Of a stretch of DNA of 64,000 bases, positions 34,497 to 44,639 are shown one piece after another. Source of the DNA: Tepidisphaeraceae bacterium (GTDB lineage: Bacteria; Planctomycetota; Phycisphaerae; Tepidisphaerales; Tepidisphaeraceae); assembly GCA_035998445.1 (NCBI GenBank), contig DASYHQ010000039.1:1-64000 (forward strand), read 5' to 3'. Position numbers and translations under genes: made by a program. Position 1 is the stretch's first letter. Each line of letters starts with the position of its first letter. The notes under the pieces were generated by a model, which was not told the DNA's origin, did not search any database, and saw only the letters and a list, made by a program, of their open reading frames with translations.

Positions 34497-36431
34497 CTAC
34501 TTGTTGTCCTTCACTTCGAATTCAGCGTCGATGACGTCGTCGTCCTTCTTCGCATCGCCACCGGTCGTGCCGCGGTCGGCTTGGGCTTCGGGGGCGGCGT
34601 CCGGGGATGCGTCAGCACCGGCGGCGCCGACCTGGGACTTGTACATCTCCTCGGCCAGCTTGTGGCTGACCTTCTGGACGTTCTCCATCGACTTCTTAAT
34701 CGCGTCGCCGTCGTCGCCCTTCAGGTTTTCGCGAAGGCCGGACAACGCCGACTCGATCTCGCCGCGCGTGCCGGCTTCGACCTTCTCGCCGTAGTCCTTC
34801 AACGCCTTCTCGGTCTGGTAGGCGAGCGATTCACCCTGGTTCTTCAGGTCGATCACCTCACGCCGCTTCTTGTCCTCGGCGGCGTGGACGTCGGCGTCGG
34901 CCTTCATCTTGTCGATCTCTTCCTTGCTCAGGCCACCGCTGTTCTGCACGGTGATCTTCGACTCCTTGCCGGTGCCGAGGTCCTTGGCCGAGACGTTGAG
35001 GATGCCGTTCACGTCGATGTTGAACGTCACCTCGATCTGCGGCAAACCGCGCGGCGCCGGTGGGATGTCGGCAAGGTTGAACGTGCCGAGCAGACGGTTG
35101 TCTTTCGCGAACTCGCGCTCGCCCTGCAGCACGTTGATCGTGACGGCCGTCTGGTTGTCGCTGGCCGTGCTGAAGGTTTCCTTCTTGCTCGTGGGGATCG
35201 TCGTGTTGCGTGCGATCAGCACGGTCATCACGCCGCCCAACGTTTCGACGCCCAGGCTGAGCGGCGTCGCGTCGAGCACCAGGATGTCCTTCACGTCACC
35301 CTTGGCGATGCCACCCTGAATGGCGGCACCGATGGCCACCACTTCGTCCGGGTTCACCGAGCGATTGGGCTCCTTGCCCGCGAAGAGGTCCTTGACCATC
35401 TTCTGCACCATCGGCACGCGGGTGCTGCCACCGACCAGCACGACCTCATCGATCGCAGTCGCGGCCAGGCCGGCGTCCTTCAGGGCGTCCAGCACCGGCT
35501 TGCGGCACTTGTCGACGAGCGGCTGAATCAGCTGCTCGAACTTGCTGCGCGTCAGCGTCAGCTGCAAATGCTTCGGTCCGCTCTGGTCGGCGGTGATGAA
35601 CGGCAGGTTGATCGTGGTCTCCTGCGCGCCGCTCAGCTCGATCTTGGCCTTCTCGCTGGCTTCCTTCAGGCGCTGGAGCGCCATCGGGTCCTTGCGGAGG
35701 TCGATGCCTTCCTTCTTGCGGAACTCTTCTGCGATGTAGTTGATCAGGACTTCGTCGAAGTCGTCGCCACCCAAGTGGGTGTCGCCGTTGATCGACAGCA
35801 CTTCGAAGACGCCGTCACCGACGTCCAAGATGCTCACGTCGAACGTGCCACCACCCAAGTCGAACACGAGGATCTTCTCGTTCTTCTTGCGGTCCAGCCC
35901 GTAGGCCAGCGCCGCAGCCGTCGGTTCGGGCAGTACGCGAAGGACGTTCAACCCGGCGATCTCACCGGCGTCCTTGGTCGCCTTGCGCTGCGCGTCGTTG
36001 AAGTACGCGGGCACGGTGATGACGGCTTCCGTCACCTTCTCACCGAGGTAGTCCTCAGCCGTCTTCTTCAGGTCGGCAAGGATGAAGCTGCTGATCTGCT
36101 CGGGGGTGTAGTCCTTGCCGCGCACGTTAACCTTCACGAGCTCTTCGCTGCCACCCGTGACGGTGTAGGGCACCATCTTCTCTTCCTGCGCCACCTCGCT
36201 GTGCCGGCGGCCCATGAAGCGCTTGATGCTGAAGATCGTGTTGGTCGGGTTGGTGACCTGCTGATGCTTGGCGGTCGTGCCGATCAGCCGATCTCCCTTT
36301 TCCGTGAACGCCACGACCGACGGCGTGATGCGGCTGCCCTGTGCGTTGATCAGCACCTTGGGCTGGTCACCTTCCATAACCGCCACGCAGCTGTTCGTCG
36401 TGCCTAAGTCGATACCAATGATTTTTGCCAT
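34497..36431 (-). CDS. dnaK: chaperone DnaK (Hsp70)
   Basis: A 644-residue Hsp70. It begins [21 protein letters not shown], has [21 protein letters not shown] and the ATPase signature [14 protein letters not shown], followed by the substrate-binding domain and an acidic tail with [14 protein letters not shown], close to the usual EEVID-like end. Length fits the family. ATG 36431 has GGAG upstream; no grpE or dnaJ is adjacent. No CIRCE element is evident upstream (36432-36636). Confidence 0.97.
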   Translation of the reverse strand: MAKIIGIDLGTTNSCVAVMEGDQPKVLINAQGSRITPSVVAFTEKGDRLIGTTAKHQQVTNPTNTIFSIKRFMGRRHSEVAQEEKMVPYTVTGGSEELVKVNVRGKDYTPEQISSFILADLKKTAEDYLGEKVTEAVITVPAYFNDAQRKATKDAGEIAGLNVLRVLPEPTAAALAYGLDRKKNEKILVFDLGGGTFDVSILDVGDGVFEVLSINGDTHLGGDDFDEVLINYIAEEFRKKEGIDLRKDPMALQRLKEASEKAKIELSGAQETTINLPFITADQSGPKHLQLTLTRSKFEQLIQPLVDKCRKPVLDALKDAGLAATAIDEVVLVGGSTRVPMVQKMVKDLFAGKEPNRSVNPDEVVAIGAAIQGGIAKGDVKDILVLDATPLSLGVETLGGVMTVLIARNTTIPTSKKETFSTASDNQTAVTINVLQGEREFAKDNRLLGTFNLADIPPAPRGLPQIEVTFNIDVNGILNVSAKDLGTGKESKITVQNSGGLSKEEIDKMKADADVHAAEDKKRREVIDLKNQGESLAYQTEKALKDYGEKVEAGTRGEIESALSGLRENLKGDDGDAIKKSMENVQKVSHKLAEEMYKSQVGAAGADASPDAAPEAQADRGTTGGDAKKDDDVIDAEFEVKDNK

Positions 36432-36636
36432 ATTATTCAAGCTCCTCTACTCCGCCCCGGCGCGAAGGACACCAGCGGACGGACCAAGACAATTACAAGC
36501 GGCGTGCCAAAAGGCCCCACCCCGGCATCTTTCCGAAACCCGGATTATCGCGTGACTTACGTCGCTTCAGGCGGGACCTGTTTTTCCCGTGAGAATGCCG
36601 TTCTGGCAGATGCGAGTGAAATGGATGCCAAAAGCA

Positions 36637-36664
36637 AAGCCCACGGATCGTGATCCGTGGGCTT
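36637..36664 (-). terminator. terminator of the PEP-CTERM gene upstream of dnaK
   Basis: AAGCCCACGGATC / GATCCGTGGGCTT stem, followed on the minus strand by TGCTTTTGG. It lies 32 nt after the stop of the minus-strand gene. Confidence 0.7.
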
Positions 36665-36695
36665 GGGCAGAATTTCCAGTGACTCCATCGCGCCG

Positions 36696-37382
36696 TTAGC
36701 GTCGTCGGGCGAGCAGCGCAAGGCCGCCGATCATCGCGATACCGAGGCTGGCCGGTTCGGGCACTGCGGCAACGGTACCGTTCAAGACGACATTGTCGAC
36801 GCGGAAGGCGTCGCTGCTCTCCGTGCTGCTGACGGTCTCATAGAAGTAGATGCGGAACTCGGTGGCGGTCGTCAGGCCCTGAAACGCCGCTGCCGTCAAC
36901 TGGACATCACGCTGGACGCTGGCGTTCGCTATTCCTGCCGACTGGCTGAACGAAGCGATATCGCTGGCGAACGCATCGACGCTGCTACGCACGAAGAAGC
37001 CCACGTCGGTGCCAGTACCGCTATTAAACCGCGTTAGCGATTCGAACGTCAGGTTCGTGAGGTCCATCCGGTAGTCGACGGTGGGCGTGACGGTAAAGCC
37101 GAAATAATCGTTATTGGTAATCGCGGCGTTGGCATCCTGCGAGGTGATGCTGGCGTAGGTCTGGATGGCGCTGTTCGATCCCGATGAGATCGTTCCGCCT
37201 CCCGCAGTAACGAAACTCCCAGCGACGGAGTTCGGCTCCGTGTCGCGACTGGCCGCTCGCGGAGATGGCGTCGCGTTGAAGTCGTAAGACGCAATGACTG
37301 CCGCCGACGCCTCTGTCCCTGGGATCGTCAAACCCACGGCCGCCACTACGATCGCCGACAATGCCTTCAAATTCTGGAGCAT
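36696..37382 (-). CDS. PEP-CTERM surface protein
   Basis: A 228-residue exported protein. The signal peptide covers about residues 1-27 (ending EASA). The mature part is Ser/Thr/Asn-rich beta sequence resembling jelly-roll choice-of-anchor domains. The C-terminus has the sorting signal VPEPAS, a short hydrophobic helix and RRR. It would be exported and processed by an exosortase. It is divergent from the first AraC gene, and its start region is close to that gene's promoter. Confidence 0.85.
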   Translation of the reverse strand: MLQNLKALSAIVVAAVGLTIPGTEASAAVIASYDFNATPSPRAASRDTEPNSVAGSFVTAGGGTISSGSNSAIQTYASITSQDANAAITNNDYFGFTVTPTVDYRMDLTNLTFESLTRFNSGTGTDVGFFVRSSVDAFASDIASFSQSAGIANASVQRDVQLTAAAFQGLTTATEFRIYFYETVSSTESSDAFRVDNVVLNGTVAAVPEPASLGIAMIGGLALLARRR

Positions 37383-37509
37383 TTCGAATCCTCAGTTAGT
37401 TAAGTTGGATGCCTCTGTTGTCCGGATTCAAACGTACATCGCCGCCAGCCATGGTTTGAGCAAATTGCGTTGCCCAACGGGGCGCATCGCTTATACTTTT
37501 TTCCAACCT

Positions 37510-38415
37510 ATGACGAAAAAAGGCCTTTCCAACTCCGATGTTCAGCGGGCCGAGGCCTATCGGGCGAGCCTTATCGGTGCCGAGGGCTTGGGGTGCCGCT
37601 TGTTATGGGCGTACGTTGGCCCCGTACCTGCGCAGTATCTCGAAGCCCCTTACCAACCGGTTGCGACGAAGGCGTGGTTTATCCAGCGCGGTAGCGTGCG
37701 ATTGCGCCAGTACGCTGGCGACACGCACGCTCGAGCCGGGCAGTGGTTCTTCCCCGGTGATGAATGCGGCTGGCAGTCGTTCTCGTCCGATGCCCGGATC
37801 GTCTCGATTCACTACGTGGTGGCATGGGCCGACGGCACCCCGCTCTGCGCGCACGACCGCCCCCTCGCGTTCGATGCCGCCGACCACCCCGTGCTTGCCA
37901 GGCGTGCGAAGGCCCTCGTCACCGCCTCCGTGGGCATCGCCGACGTGCCCCGGCTCGACCGAAAGCCCTTCGCCCCCGCCCCGGCCGATCACTTCCGGTT
38001 GCAGCAGCATTTGCATGGGTGGTTGGCCGAATACAGTCAGACGATGGAGCGGTTGGGATACGCGCCACAGATGCGTCCCAAGCAAGAGTCGACGATCGCC
38101 GACGTGCTGGACTGGGTCGACGCTCATCCGTTAAACAAACCCCTCCGCGAGCGCGACGTCGCAGCGCGCTTCGACATGACGGTGGCCCGATTGAACCGCC
38201 TCTTCGTCCAGGCCGTCCGAGCGACCCCCAGCAAGCGCTTCGACGCCCGGCGGCGCGAGTACGCGGTGACCGCGATCGAATACGGGCAGGAGCAGATGAA
38301 ATCGATCGCGCTAAAGCTCGGTTTCAGTTCGCCGCCGCACTTCACGCGTTGGTTCCGCAGGCAGACGGGAAAGTCGCCGACCGACTATCGCATCGAGCGG
38401 GAACGTGCGGGATGA
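37510..38415 (+). CDS. AraC-family transcriptional regulator
   Basis: A 301-residue regulator. The N-terminal ~150 residues form a cupin-like sensor (KAWFIQRGSVRLRQYAGDTHARAGQWFFPG); residues ~195-295 form the two-part AraC DNA-binding domain ending FSSPPHFTRWFRRQTGKSPTDYR. ATG 37510 is chosen because the upstream open frame overlaps the divergent PEP-CTERM gene. A TATACT box lies at about 37495. It is tandem with a second AraC gene. In Planctomycetes such genes often control sugar or surface functions; the target is unknown. Confidence 0.85.
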   Translation: MTKKGLSNSDVQRAEAYRASLIGAEGLGCRLLWAYVGPVPAQYLEAPYQPVATKAWFIQRGSVRLRQYAGDTHARAGQWFFPGDECGWQSFSSDARIVSIHYVVAWADGTPLCAHDRPLAFDAADHPVLARRAKALVTASVGIADVPRLDRKPFAPAPADHFRLQQHLHGWLAEYSQTMERLGYAPQMRPKQESTIADVLDWVDAHPLNKPLRERDVAARFDMTVARLNRLFVQAVRATPSKRFDARRREYAVTAIEYGQEQMKSIALKLGFSSPPHFTRWFRRQTGKSPTDYRIERERAG

Positions 38416-38496
38416 TGAACGCGCTCATCCCGCCTCCCTGCAGGCGGGGCGATTGACGGCCGGATACGATGTGGTTGCTTTCTTGTATTATTTGAT

Positions 38497-39360
38497 ATGG
38501 AATCGCCCAAGCCACTACCGTATCCCAGCCGAGCGTTTCTGCTGAAGAATGGCGCGAACAGCCCGATCGGGCGCGTGGCCTGGGCCGGCTTCGACGACGA
38601 CGCGACCGGGCAGTTGAATCGGCAGATGCGGCCGTACGGGGCGTACGCGCTGGTCTACGTATTGTTGGGGACGGGCGAGTACGTTGACGCCCGCGACCGC
38701 CGCGTGATGCTGAAGCCCGGCAGCCTGATTCTCACGTTTCCCGACGTCGCCCGACGTTATGGCAACCGCCAGACGCTGACCGGATGGCGCGAGTTCTACA
38801 TCGTCTTCGACGGGCCCATCTTCGACCTCTGGCGCCAGCGTGGAATGCTGGACGACACCAATCCCGTCCGCCAACTGGAGCCGATCAACTACTGGGTTCG
38901 ACGGCTGAAGCAGGTCGCGTTGCAGAAAGGCGAGGGCCAGCGCCAGGTGCTGGATCGGGTGTGCGCGCTGCAGACACTGCTCTCCGAGATCCACGACTAC
39001 GACCGGCAGCAGTCGCTTGGCAAAGATGACCGTGCCTGGCTTGCCCGTGCGTACGAATTGCTGGACCGGATCGACCTGAAGGAGCGTCCGGACTATTCGC
39101 CTCTTCTGGAGGCGCTGGACCTCTCGTACGCCGGCTTTCGCAGCCGCTTTACCCGTCTTTCCGGGCAGTCGCCGGGGCGATACCTCGCCGACGTGCAGAT
39201 CCGGGCGGCGTGCGACTTATTGGAAAAGACGCCACGGAAACTGCGCCAAGTGGCGCGCGAGTGCGGCTTCACCGACGAATTTCACCTTAGCCGCCGGTTC
39301 AAGCAGCTCGTCGGCCTCACGCCGCGCGATTTCCGCAAGCGCGCCCATCGAAACGACTAA
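38497..39360 (+). CDS. AraC-family transcriptional regulator
   Basis: A 287-residue regulator with an N-terminal cupin-type sensor (YGAYALVYVLLGTGEYVDARDRRVMLKPGSLILTFPD) and a C-terminal AraC helix-turn-helix pair (LRQVARECGFTDEFHLSRRFKQLVGLTPRDFRK). It is not a close duplicate of its neighbour: only the general architecture is shared. It starts 81 nt after the first AraC gene and may be cotranscribed. A PEP-CTERM gene follows. Confidence 0.88.
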   Translation: MESPKPLPYPSRAFLLKNGANSPIGRVAWAGFDDDATGQLNRQMRPYGAYALVYVLLGTGEYVDARDRRVMLKPGSLILTFPDVARRYGNRQTLTGWREFYIVFDGPIFDLWRQRGMLDDTNPVRQLEPINYWVRRLKQVALQKGEGQRQVLDRVCALQTLLSEIHDYDRQQSLGKDDRAWLARAYELLDRIDLKERPDYSPLLEALDLSYAGFRSRFTRLSGQSPGRYLADVQIRAACDLLEKTPRKLRQVARECGFTDEFHLSRRFKQLVGLTPRDFRKRAHRND

Positions 39361-39608
39361 CGCCGCGACTGCGTAGCAAATCGTACAAGCCATTAGCAAC
39401 GGTTGCATTTTTTGCGCCGGAACTCGTGACATACTCCAGTTCGAAGCCCATCGCCTGATTGGGGATCGGTCTACCGGTTTTCCGGAGGACTGAGCACTCA
39501 CGGGGCCGACGGGCCGCTCCGGTTGATCCCGCGCATCTGATGCACGAAAGGGATCAAACGGGAACGCATCCCTTGCATTTTCTGCTTCATTTCTCTTTGG
39601 AGGGTCTG

Positions 39609-40316
39609 ATGTCGCTGAAGTTCGCTCTCGCTCTGGGTCTGTCGAGCCTCGCCTTTGCCACCGTCACCAACGCCGCGGTTCTGGAGAACAATCCGTGGCC
39701 GTCGTGGACTGGGACTCAGCCCGGCACCGATGCAAACGGGAACGCCTGGACGGTATACGTGGCCAGCAACGGCGACGCAGATCAGTCGCTGAACTCGCCG
39801 GCGTCATGGTCGACACCGATGATCTGGAACGGCACCCGCAACGGATACCGCAACCCCGCCGATGAATGGAACACTCCTGAGGGCTTCAACGCCAACCGCA
39901 CCTACGGCGCGGGTAGCGACAAGGGGCCCGGCTTCCTGATTAACACTGACCAGGCAGGAACCTATTCGTTCACTGGCAGCTTCGTCAGCAATGGCGGCGA
40001 CCCGGTCACGCTGCAGTTCAGCCTGTACACGCCCTCCACAGGGACCGTGACCCCGCTTGGCAACGTGACATACAACTGGAGCAGTTCGGCTCAAACGGTG
40101 TCGCTCGCCAGCACCTCCGGCATCCAGAACTTCGATGTGGCCGACGATCAGCTGATCGCGGTGAACGTCGCGGCACCCAGCAGTGGCGGCTGGGTCGGTG
40201 GCGACCTGACCGGCATCACGCTTGAGCTCAACGCGCTGGCCAGCGTCCCCGAACCAAGTTCACTGGGACTGGTCGGACTCGGCGCGCTCGGCGCGCTTCG
40301 TCGCAAGCGCGCCTAA
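39609..40316 (+). CDS. PEP-CTERM surface protein
   Basis: A 235-residue exported protein. TTTGGAGGG precedes ATG 39609; residues 1-22 form the signal peptide. The mature region is rich in Asn, Trp, Gly and Ser with no enzyme signature. The C-terminus VPEPSSLGLVGLGALGALRRKRA is a textbook PEP-CTERM signal. A terminator lies 33 nt downstream. Together with 36696-37382 it brackets the two AraC regulators, which may control it. Confidence 0.86.
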   Translation: MSLKFALALGLSSLAFATVTNAAVLENNPWPSWTGTQPGTDANGNAWTVYVASNGDADQSLNSPASWSTPMIWNGTRNGYRNPADEWNTPEGFNANRTYGAGSDKGPGFLINTDQAGTYSFTGSFVSNGGDPVTLQFSLYTPSTGTVTPLGNVTYNWSSSAQTVSLASTSGIQNFDVADDQLIAVNVAAPSSGGWVGGDLTGITLELNALASVPEPSSLGLVGLGALGALRRKRA

Positions 40317-40348
40317 CGGCTCCCGCTTCGAAAATTCGTAAATCAGAC

Positions 40349-40388
40349 GGCGTGGCCACCTTCCATAGGTGGCCACGCCGCTTCTTTT
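40349..40388 (+). terminator. rho-independent terminator
   Basis: GGCGTGGCCACC, loop TTCCATA, GGTGGCCACGCC and then GCTTCTTTT, directly after the PEP-CTERM gene. Confidence 0.85.
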
Positions 40389-40443
40389 CACGAACCGGTC
40401 AAGCAGCTCGGTGCTGCTGCTGACCGGCTACGTCGCGCGTCCC

Positions 40444-40956
40444 TTACGCCCGCATCGCCGCTTCGGCATTAATGTGCGACTCGGCGAGCTTCGTCAGCTT
40501 CTTATCCGTGTTGCCTTCCTCGTCCAGCGTCTTCTGGAAAATCGTGGCGGCGTCGTTCAGGCCGGCTTGACGGGCGAGCGTACGCAGGGTGCCGTAGGCG
40601 GCAATCTCGTAGTGTTCGACGCGCTGGGCGCTGGCGATGAGCGCTGCGTCCTTCACCTTCGGGTCGCCGCTGGCGTTGATCGTCTCGCTGCCTTCCTTGA
40701 TCAGGCCCTTCATCGCCGGACAGGTCGTGCGCTTCGGTTCCTTGCCGAGTAGCTGGAACACCTGCTCAAGCCGCTTGGCCTGCTCGCGCGTTTCCATCAG
40801 GTGCGTGTTGAACGCGTTCTTCAGGTCCGACGAGCTGGCGGCGTCGGCCATCTTCGGCAGGGCTTCCATGATCTGATGCTCGGCGTCATACACGTCCTCG
40901 AGCTGGTGGGTCATTAGATCGTCGAAATTGTTAAGGCTTTCGCTAAACAGGCCCAT
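40444..40956 (-). CDS. ferritin-like DUF892 (YciE-type) protein
   Basis: A 170-residue four-helix protein of the DUF892/YciE family, ferritin-like and induced by stress in several bacteria; the metal reaction is not settled. Typical segments are LYDAEHQI-like VYDAEHQIMEALPKMA near residue 25, CPAMKGLI and AQRVEHYEIAAYGTLRTLA, which supply the Glu/His metal ligands. AAGGAGG precedes ATG 40956. The long open frame upstream (to 41322) is not supported. The 40957-41354 gap shows no gene or clear promoter. Confidence 0.9.
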   Translation of the reverse strand: MGLFSESLNNFDDLMTHQLEDVYDAEHQIMEALPKMADAASSSDLKNAFNTHLMETREQAKRLEQVFQLLGKEPKRTTCPAMKGLIKEGSETINASGDPKVKDAALIASAQRVEHYEIAAYGTLRTLARQAGLNDAATIFQKTLDEEGNTDKKLTKLAESHINAEAAMRA

Positions 40957-41354
40957 TGTGGCCTCCTTGTCTCTATGCGGGAATGAACTGGCCGCTGAAG
41001 CGAACAATCGAATAACGCTCCGGCGCGTTCGTCTTCGTATCAACGCGTCCCCATGCACGGCCCGATGCCGTGACGTGGCGTTGACGCGAGAGCCTCTCGC
41101 AAGGTCGGTGCCGTGGTCTCGCAATCCCGGAAGATGTGAAACAAAAGAAATGCCCAAGCGAGTACTGCAGGTACGTTCGATCGGATCGGCACGATGCGGA
41201 ACGACCGAAGCTGCCCAAGTTATAACGTTGGAGCCGTGGCGGCCGAGAGACGGGTCCCACACCTTGTCGTCCTCGTCGCACAAACTGTCGTTGGAATGCA
41301 ACCGAGCACGGCCGTGAAGCACGCGAAATGATATGCGTCAGGAATTGTTTGCAG

Positions 41355-42560
41355 TTAAGCGGTCGCTGGTGCCCGGCGGCCATGCAGCAGGTAGATCAAC
41401 CCGTACGAGACCGCCCCACCGGTTGCCAGGCAGGCGCCCAGGATCCAGAGGTTGTCCTTGCTGCCGGCGGTCACCGCGCCGTCGCCAGCTGCGGTCGGCG
41501 CGTGCGGATCGACCGCCGTGGCGTGCGCGGCATTATGGGCCTGTGGAGCCGCGTGCGAAACAGGATGCGACTTGGCCTGGGCCGCATGTGGTTGGGGGGC
41601 AGGATGAGCAGTGGGCTTCACGCTTGGATACGCGGGCGCGGCCATCGGCTTCACGTCCGACATCGCGCCATTCGCGGGTGCGATCGCGGTCGGCACTGGC
41701 GGGGCATCCAGCCAATCGACCTGTCCGGTGTGAATGTCGTACACCCCGCCGATGATCTTCAGCTTGCCCGACTTCACGTACTCGGCCAGAAGTGGGCTGC
41801 GTTCGGTCAGTTCCACCGTCGCCCGGCGGACGTTGGCGCGAATAGCGCGGGCCACCAATGGCCCACCGGTTAGCACCGGCGTCGCCCGGCGCGCCTCTTC
41901 GGCGGCGGGGACGATGTTGTCCACGAGCTTGGCAATGCTCGGCGTGACGTGCGCGCCGTCGACGACGGCTGTCACCGCGCCGCACTTGCTGTGACCGATG
42001 ACCACGACCGCGGTGATGCCCAGGTGCTCGACGCCGTACTCCAGCGTGCCGGTCTCGTCTTCATCGGCCACGTTGCCCGCCACGCGCACGACGAACAGGT
42101 CGCCGATGCCCGCGTCGAACACAAGCTCGACCGGCACCCGGCTATCGGCGCACGACAGCACGGCCGCGTACGGATGCTGCCCACCGACGAACGTTTCGCA
42201 CAACCGCGCCGCAGACTGGTTCGGCCGCGATGGCGTGCCACTGGCGAACCGTGCGTTGCCCGCAGCAAGCATGCCCAAGGCTTCGTCGGCAGGTATCGAC
42301 CTATGTTCCGAATGAGCCGCCGGCGCCACAGGCGAAACCGTGACTGTCGATGAGTGATGAGCCGTAGCAGGCGCGGCGTGATCGTCAGACGCGGGATGCG
42401 CGTGCGCCGCATCCACAGCCACGGCGGGCACCGCGGGCGCATGTGTCGCGGGCGCATGCCCATGGTCATCCGCGGCGATCGCCGTCCGTCCGATAAACGG
42501 CGAAAGAACCGCCACCATCGTGAGCGTAGCGATCAGGCGTGCGCGGTTTGACTGGTGCAT
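41355..42560 (-). CDS. exported, membrane-anchored beta-carbonic anhydrase
   Basis: A 401-residue protein. From ATG 42560 a signal peptide ends near TAIA (residue 29), followed by a His/Ala-rich spacer. The catalytic domain shows the beta-class zinc site: C137 with D139 and R141 (CADSR), H190 and C193 (GHSKCG). After it comes an Ala/His/Pro-rich linker and a C-terminal membrane helix (LWILGACLATGGAVSYGLIYLL). It interconverts CO2 and bicarbonate, here apparently outside the cytoplasm. Most bacterial beta-enzymes are cytoplasmic, so the anchor and His-rich linkers are unusual. Confidence 0.88.
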   Translation of the reverse strand: MHQSNRARLIATLTMVAVLSPFIGRTAIAADDHGHAPATHAPAVPAVAVDAAHAHPASDDHAAPATAHHSSTVTVSPVAPAAHSEHRSIPADEALGMLAAGNARFASGTPSRPNQSAARLCETFVGGQHPYAAVLSCADSRVPVELVFDAGIGDLFVVRVAGNVADEDETGTLEYGVEHLGITAVVVIGHSKCGAVTAVVDGAHVTPSIAKLVDNIVPAAEEARRATPVLTGGPLVARAIRANVRRATVELTERSPLLAEYVKSGKLKIIGGVYDIHTGQVDWLDAPPVPTAIAPANGAMSDVKPMAAPAYPSVKPTAHPAPQPHAAQAKSHPVSHAAPQAHNAAHATAVDPHAPTAAGDGAVTAGSKDNLWILGACLATGGAVSYGLIYLLHGRRAPATA

Positions 42561-42665
42561 GTCGATTCTCTCTCGCCACGATCGGCGCATCGGCCGTGCC
42601 GGCCCTCCATTCGGTATCGACATATCCACCGCCCCACTTTCGCAACATCTGGCCAGCCGCCTCCC

Positions 42666-43586
42666 CTACGCGTCGCCCCGCTCTTTCCGCAGCCGCTCCG
42701 CCGCCACCGCGATCGTCTGCACGTGCAGTTCCCCGGTCATGCCGGGCGACTTGTTGTATCCCCCGCCGTAGACGACGACGGTCGGAATCGACCAATCGCG
42801 GCACAGGTTGATCGCAAACGCATCGCGCTGCGCCATGTCGGCGGTGCTGAGGCGCATCTGACCGAAGCGGTCGTCAACGTGCACGTCCACACCGGCGTTG
42901 TAGAAGACGAGGTCGGGCTCGAACCGCTCGACGGCCGCCGGCAGCGTGGTGTGTAGGTTGCTGAAGTACTCGTCGGCGGACGCGAAACGCGTCAGGCCCA
43001 CATCGAGGCTGCCGGGCACCTTTTCGCTCGGGTAATTCTTGGCGACGTGGACGCTGTAGGTGAAGGTGAAGGGGTCGCTGGCGAAGATCGCGTTGGTCCC
43101 GTTGCCCTGATGCGCGTCGAGGTCGATCACCATCGCGTGCAGCAACGGCTCATCCTGGCGCAACGCGCGAATGGCAACGGCGACATCGTTGAACACGCAG
43201 AACCCCTCGCCACGATCGGCAAAGGCATGGTGCGTGCCGCCGGCGAGATTGGCGGCGATTCCATCCACCAGCGCCGCCCGCGCCGCCGCCAGCGTGCCGG
43301 CGGTGGCAGCGTGACTGCGATCGCTCAACCGCTGCGACCAAGGCAGTCCCAATCGCCGCTGCGTGACCTCGTTGTACCGCCCACAGCGGATCGACTGCAC
43401 GTACGCCGGCGTGTGCACGCGCAGCAAGTCGGCATCGCCGATGCGCCCGGGGTCGATCACGTTCCCGATCCCCCGCTCGCGCACTGCCGCGGACGATTGC
43501 GCAAACTTCTCCATCGGGAACACGTGCCCCGGTGGCAGTGGCGCCACGTACGCGTCGGAAGAATAGCAGCGAAGCAGCGGCGTCAT
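42666..43586 (-). CDS. histone-deacetylase-superfamily protein
   Basis: A 306-residue arginase-fold deacetylase of the HDAC/AcuC/polyamine-deacetylase superfamily. Key residues are visible: the tandem histidines H119-H120 in GGTHHAF, and zinc ligands D155 and H159 in DLDAHQGNG; FYNAGVDVH follows with its ligand Asp, and GGGYN marks the end of the active site. The acetylated substrate is unknown. ATG 43586 is chosen; earlier codons are not conserved-looking. The M28 peptidase gene lies 37 nt upstream on the same strand, probably in one operon. Confidence 0.88.
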   Translation of the reverse strand: MTPLLRCYSSDAYVAPLPPGHVFPMEKFAQSSAAVRERGIGNVIDPGRIGDADLLRVHTPAYVQSIRCGRYNEVTQRRLGLPWSQRLSDRSHAATAGTLAAARAALVDGIAANLAGGTHHAFADRGEGFCVFNDVAVAIRALRQDEPLLHAMVIDLDAHQGNGTNAIFASDPFTFTYSVHVAKNYPSEKVPGSLDVGLTRFASADEYFSNLHTTLPAAVERFEPDLVFYNAGVDVHVDDRFGQMRLSTADMAQRDAFAINLCRDWSIPTVVVYGGGYNKSPGMTGELHVQTIAVAAERLRKERGDA

Positions 43587-43623
43587 GCGGACGAATGATA
43601 GGCGTGGCCGACGTGCTTCTGCA

Positions 43624-44496
43624 TCACGTGCACAGCCGTGCGATCGTCCGCTGAAGTTGACGGCAGAGGCGGGCCATCTGATCGATGTCCAGCGTGGCAA
43701 GACGATCGGTGGCCTGGTGGTAGTTCGGGTTGCGCAGGTGCGCGGTGTCCGTCACCATTAGCGCCGGAAAGCCCTGCTCCCAGTATCCGCGATGATCGGA
43801 AAGCGCGATGTCCGGAACCCATCGCACCGGAAGCGCCGCCGGCAGGTAGCGGAACCACCCACTGGTGGCGAACCGGGCGAGAAACCGCAGGCCGAACCAA
43901 GCCGACGGCGTGTTCGCGACGATCGCCACGAACCGCCCGCCGAGCAGCCGGTTCGCCAGGCGTAGGATCCAAATCGCGTCGCCACGGCTTTGCGGCTTCG
44001 CTGGGAAGTAGCCGAGCGATTCGAGACAGACCATGCCCATCAGGCGTTCGCCGGACCGCCTAAGCATCGCGGCGTGAAACTGGCTGCCCATCTCGCCGAG
44101 GTTGAAGTGCGGCGGCTCCTCGCAGTCAAAGAAGACGATTCGCACCGTGCGCTTCACCTTCCGCCGTGCCAGATCGCGCGCAATTTCGAGCAAGATCGCC
44201 ACCGCCGACGCGTTGTCGTCGGCGCCGGGCGTACCGTGGGCCGAGTCGTAATGGGCGCCGACGATTAGCGTCCCCTTCGCCGGCCGACTGCCGGGCAGAT
44301 GAACCTCGAGGTTCAGGGCGGTCCGCCGGCTGGTTTCGAACGGTTGATCGACGACGACGTGCCCCATCGCCGTCAGTTCGCGGCGCAGGTAGGCGCGCGT
44401 TGCGTCCAGCGCAATAGGATGGGACGTGTTACGCTCTCCGATTAGTTCCGCTAACATGTCCACATGCCCGCGGAGCTTGGGTAACAAGTCTTCCAT
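43624..44496 (-). CDS. M28-family zinc peptidase
   Basis: A 290-residue aminopeptidase-type protein. Metal-site residues appear in order: H82 and D84 (AHYDS), D93 (GADDNASA), E126/E127 (FDCEEP), a later Asp (SDHRGYW) and His in NPNYHQATD. No signal peptide is evident, so it is probably cytoplasmic. Related proteins include aminopeptidases and glutaminyl cyclases; LSDHRGYW is seen in both. It is the first gene of a probable pair with the HDAC-like gene. Confidence 0.85.
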   Translation of the reverse strand: MEDLLPKLRGHVDMLAELIGERNTSHPIALDATRAYLRRELTAMGHVVVDQPFETSRRTALNLEVHLPGSRPAKGTLIVGAHYDSAHGTPGADDNASAVAILLEIARDLARRKVKRTVRIVFFDCEEPPHFNLGEMGSQFHAAMLRRSGERLMGMVCLESLGYFPAKPQSRGDAIWILRLANRLLGGRFVAIVANTPSAWFGLRFLARFATSGWFRYLPAALPVRWVPDIALSDHRGYWEQGFPALMVTDTAHLRNPNYHQATDRLATLDIDQMARLCRQLQRTIARLCT

Positions 44497-44639
44497 TACC
44501 CGCCCAACCTACCATCGGGGACGATCGGTGCGTCAGGCCGATTCCAGATCATTCGGCACCGGCATTTCTGGTCCGGCGATTGCGACATGAACGCTTGTCG
44601 ACGTAGAGGCCGGATCGTCTTGAGAATAAGGTAGCCACT

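Noticed and set aside
34581-36407. 608-codon open frame on the plus strand
   Set aside because: It is exactly antisense to dnaK; in GC-rich DNA the opposite frame stays open. The protein is compositionally odd and matches nothing.
40957-41322. 122-codon N-terminal extension of the DUF892 protein
   Set aside because: AAGGAGG stands directly before ATG 40956, and the extension has no family similarity.
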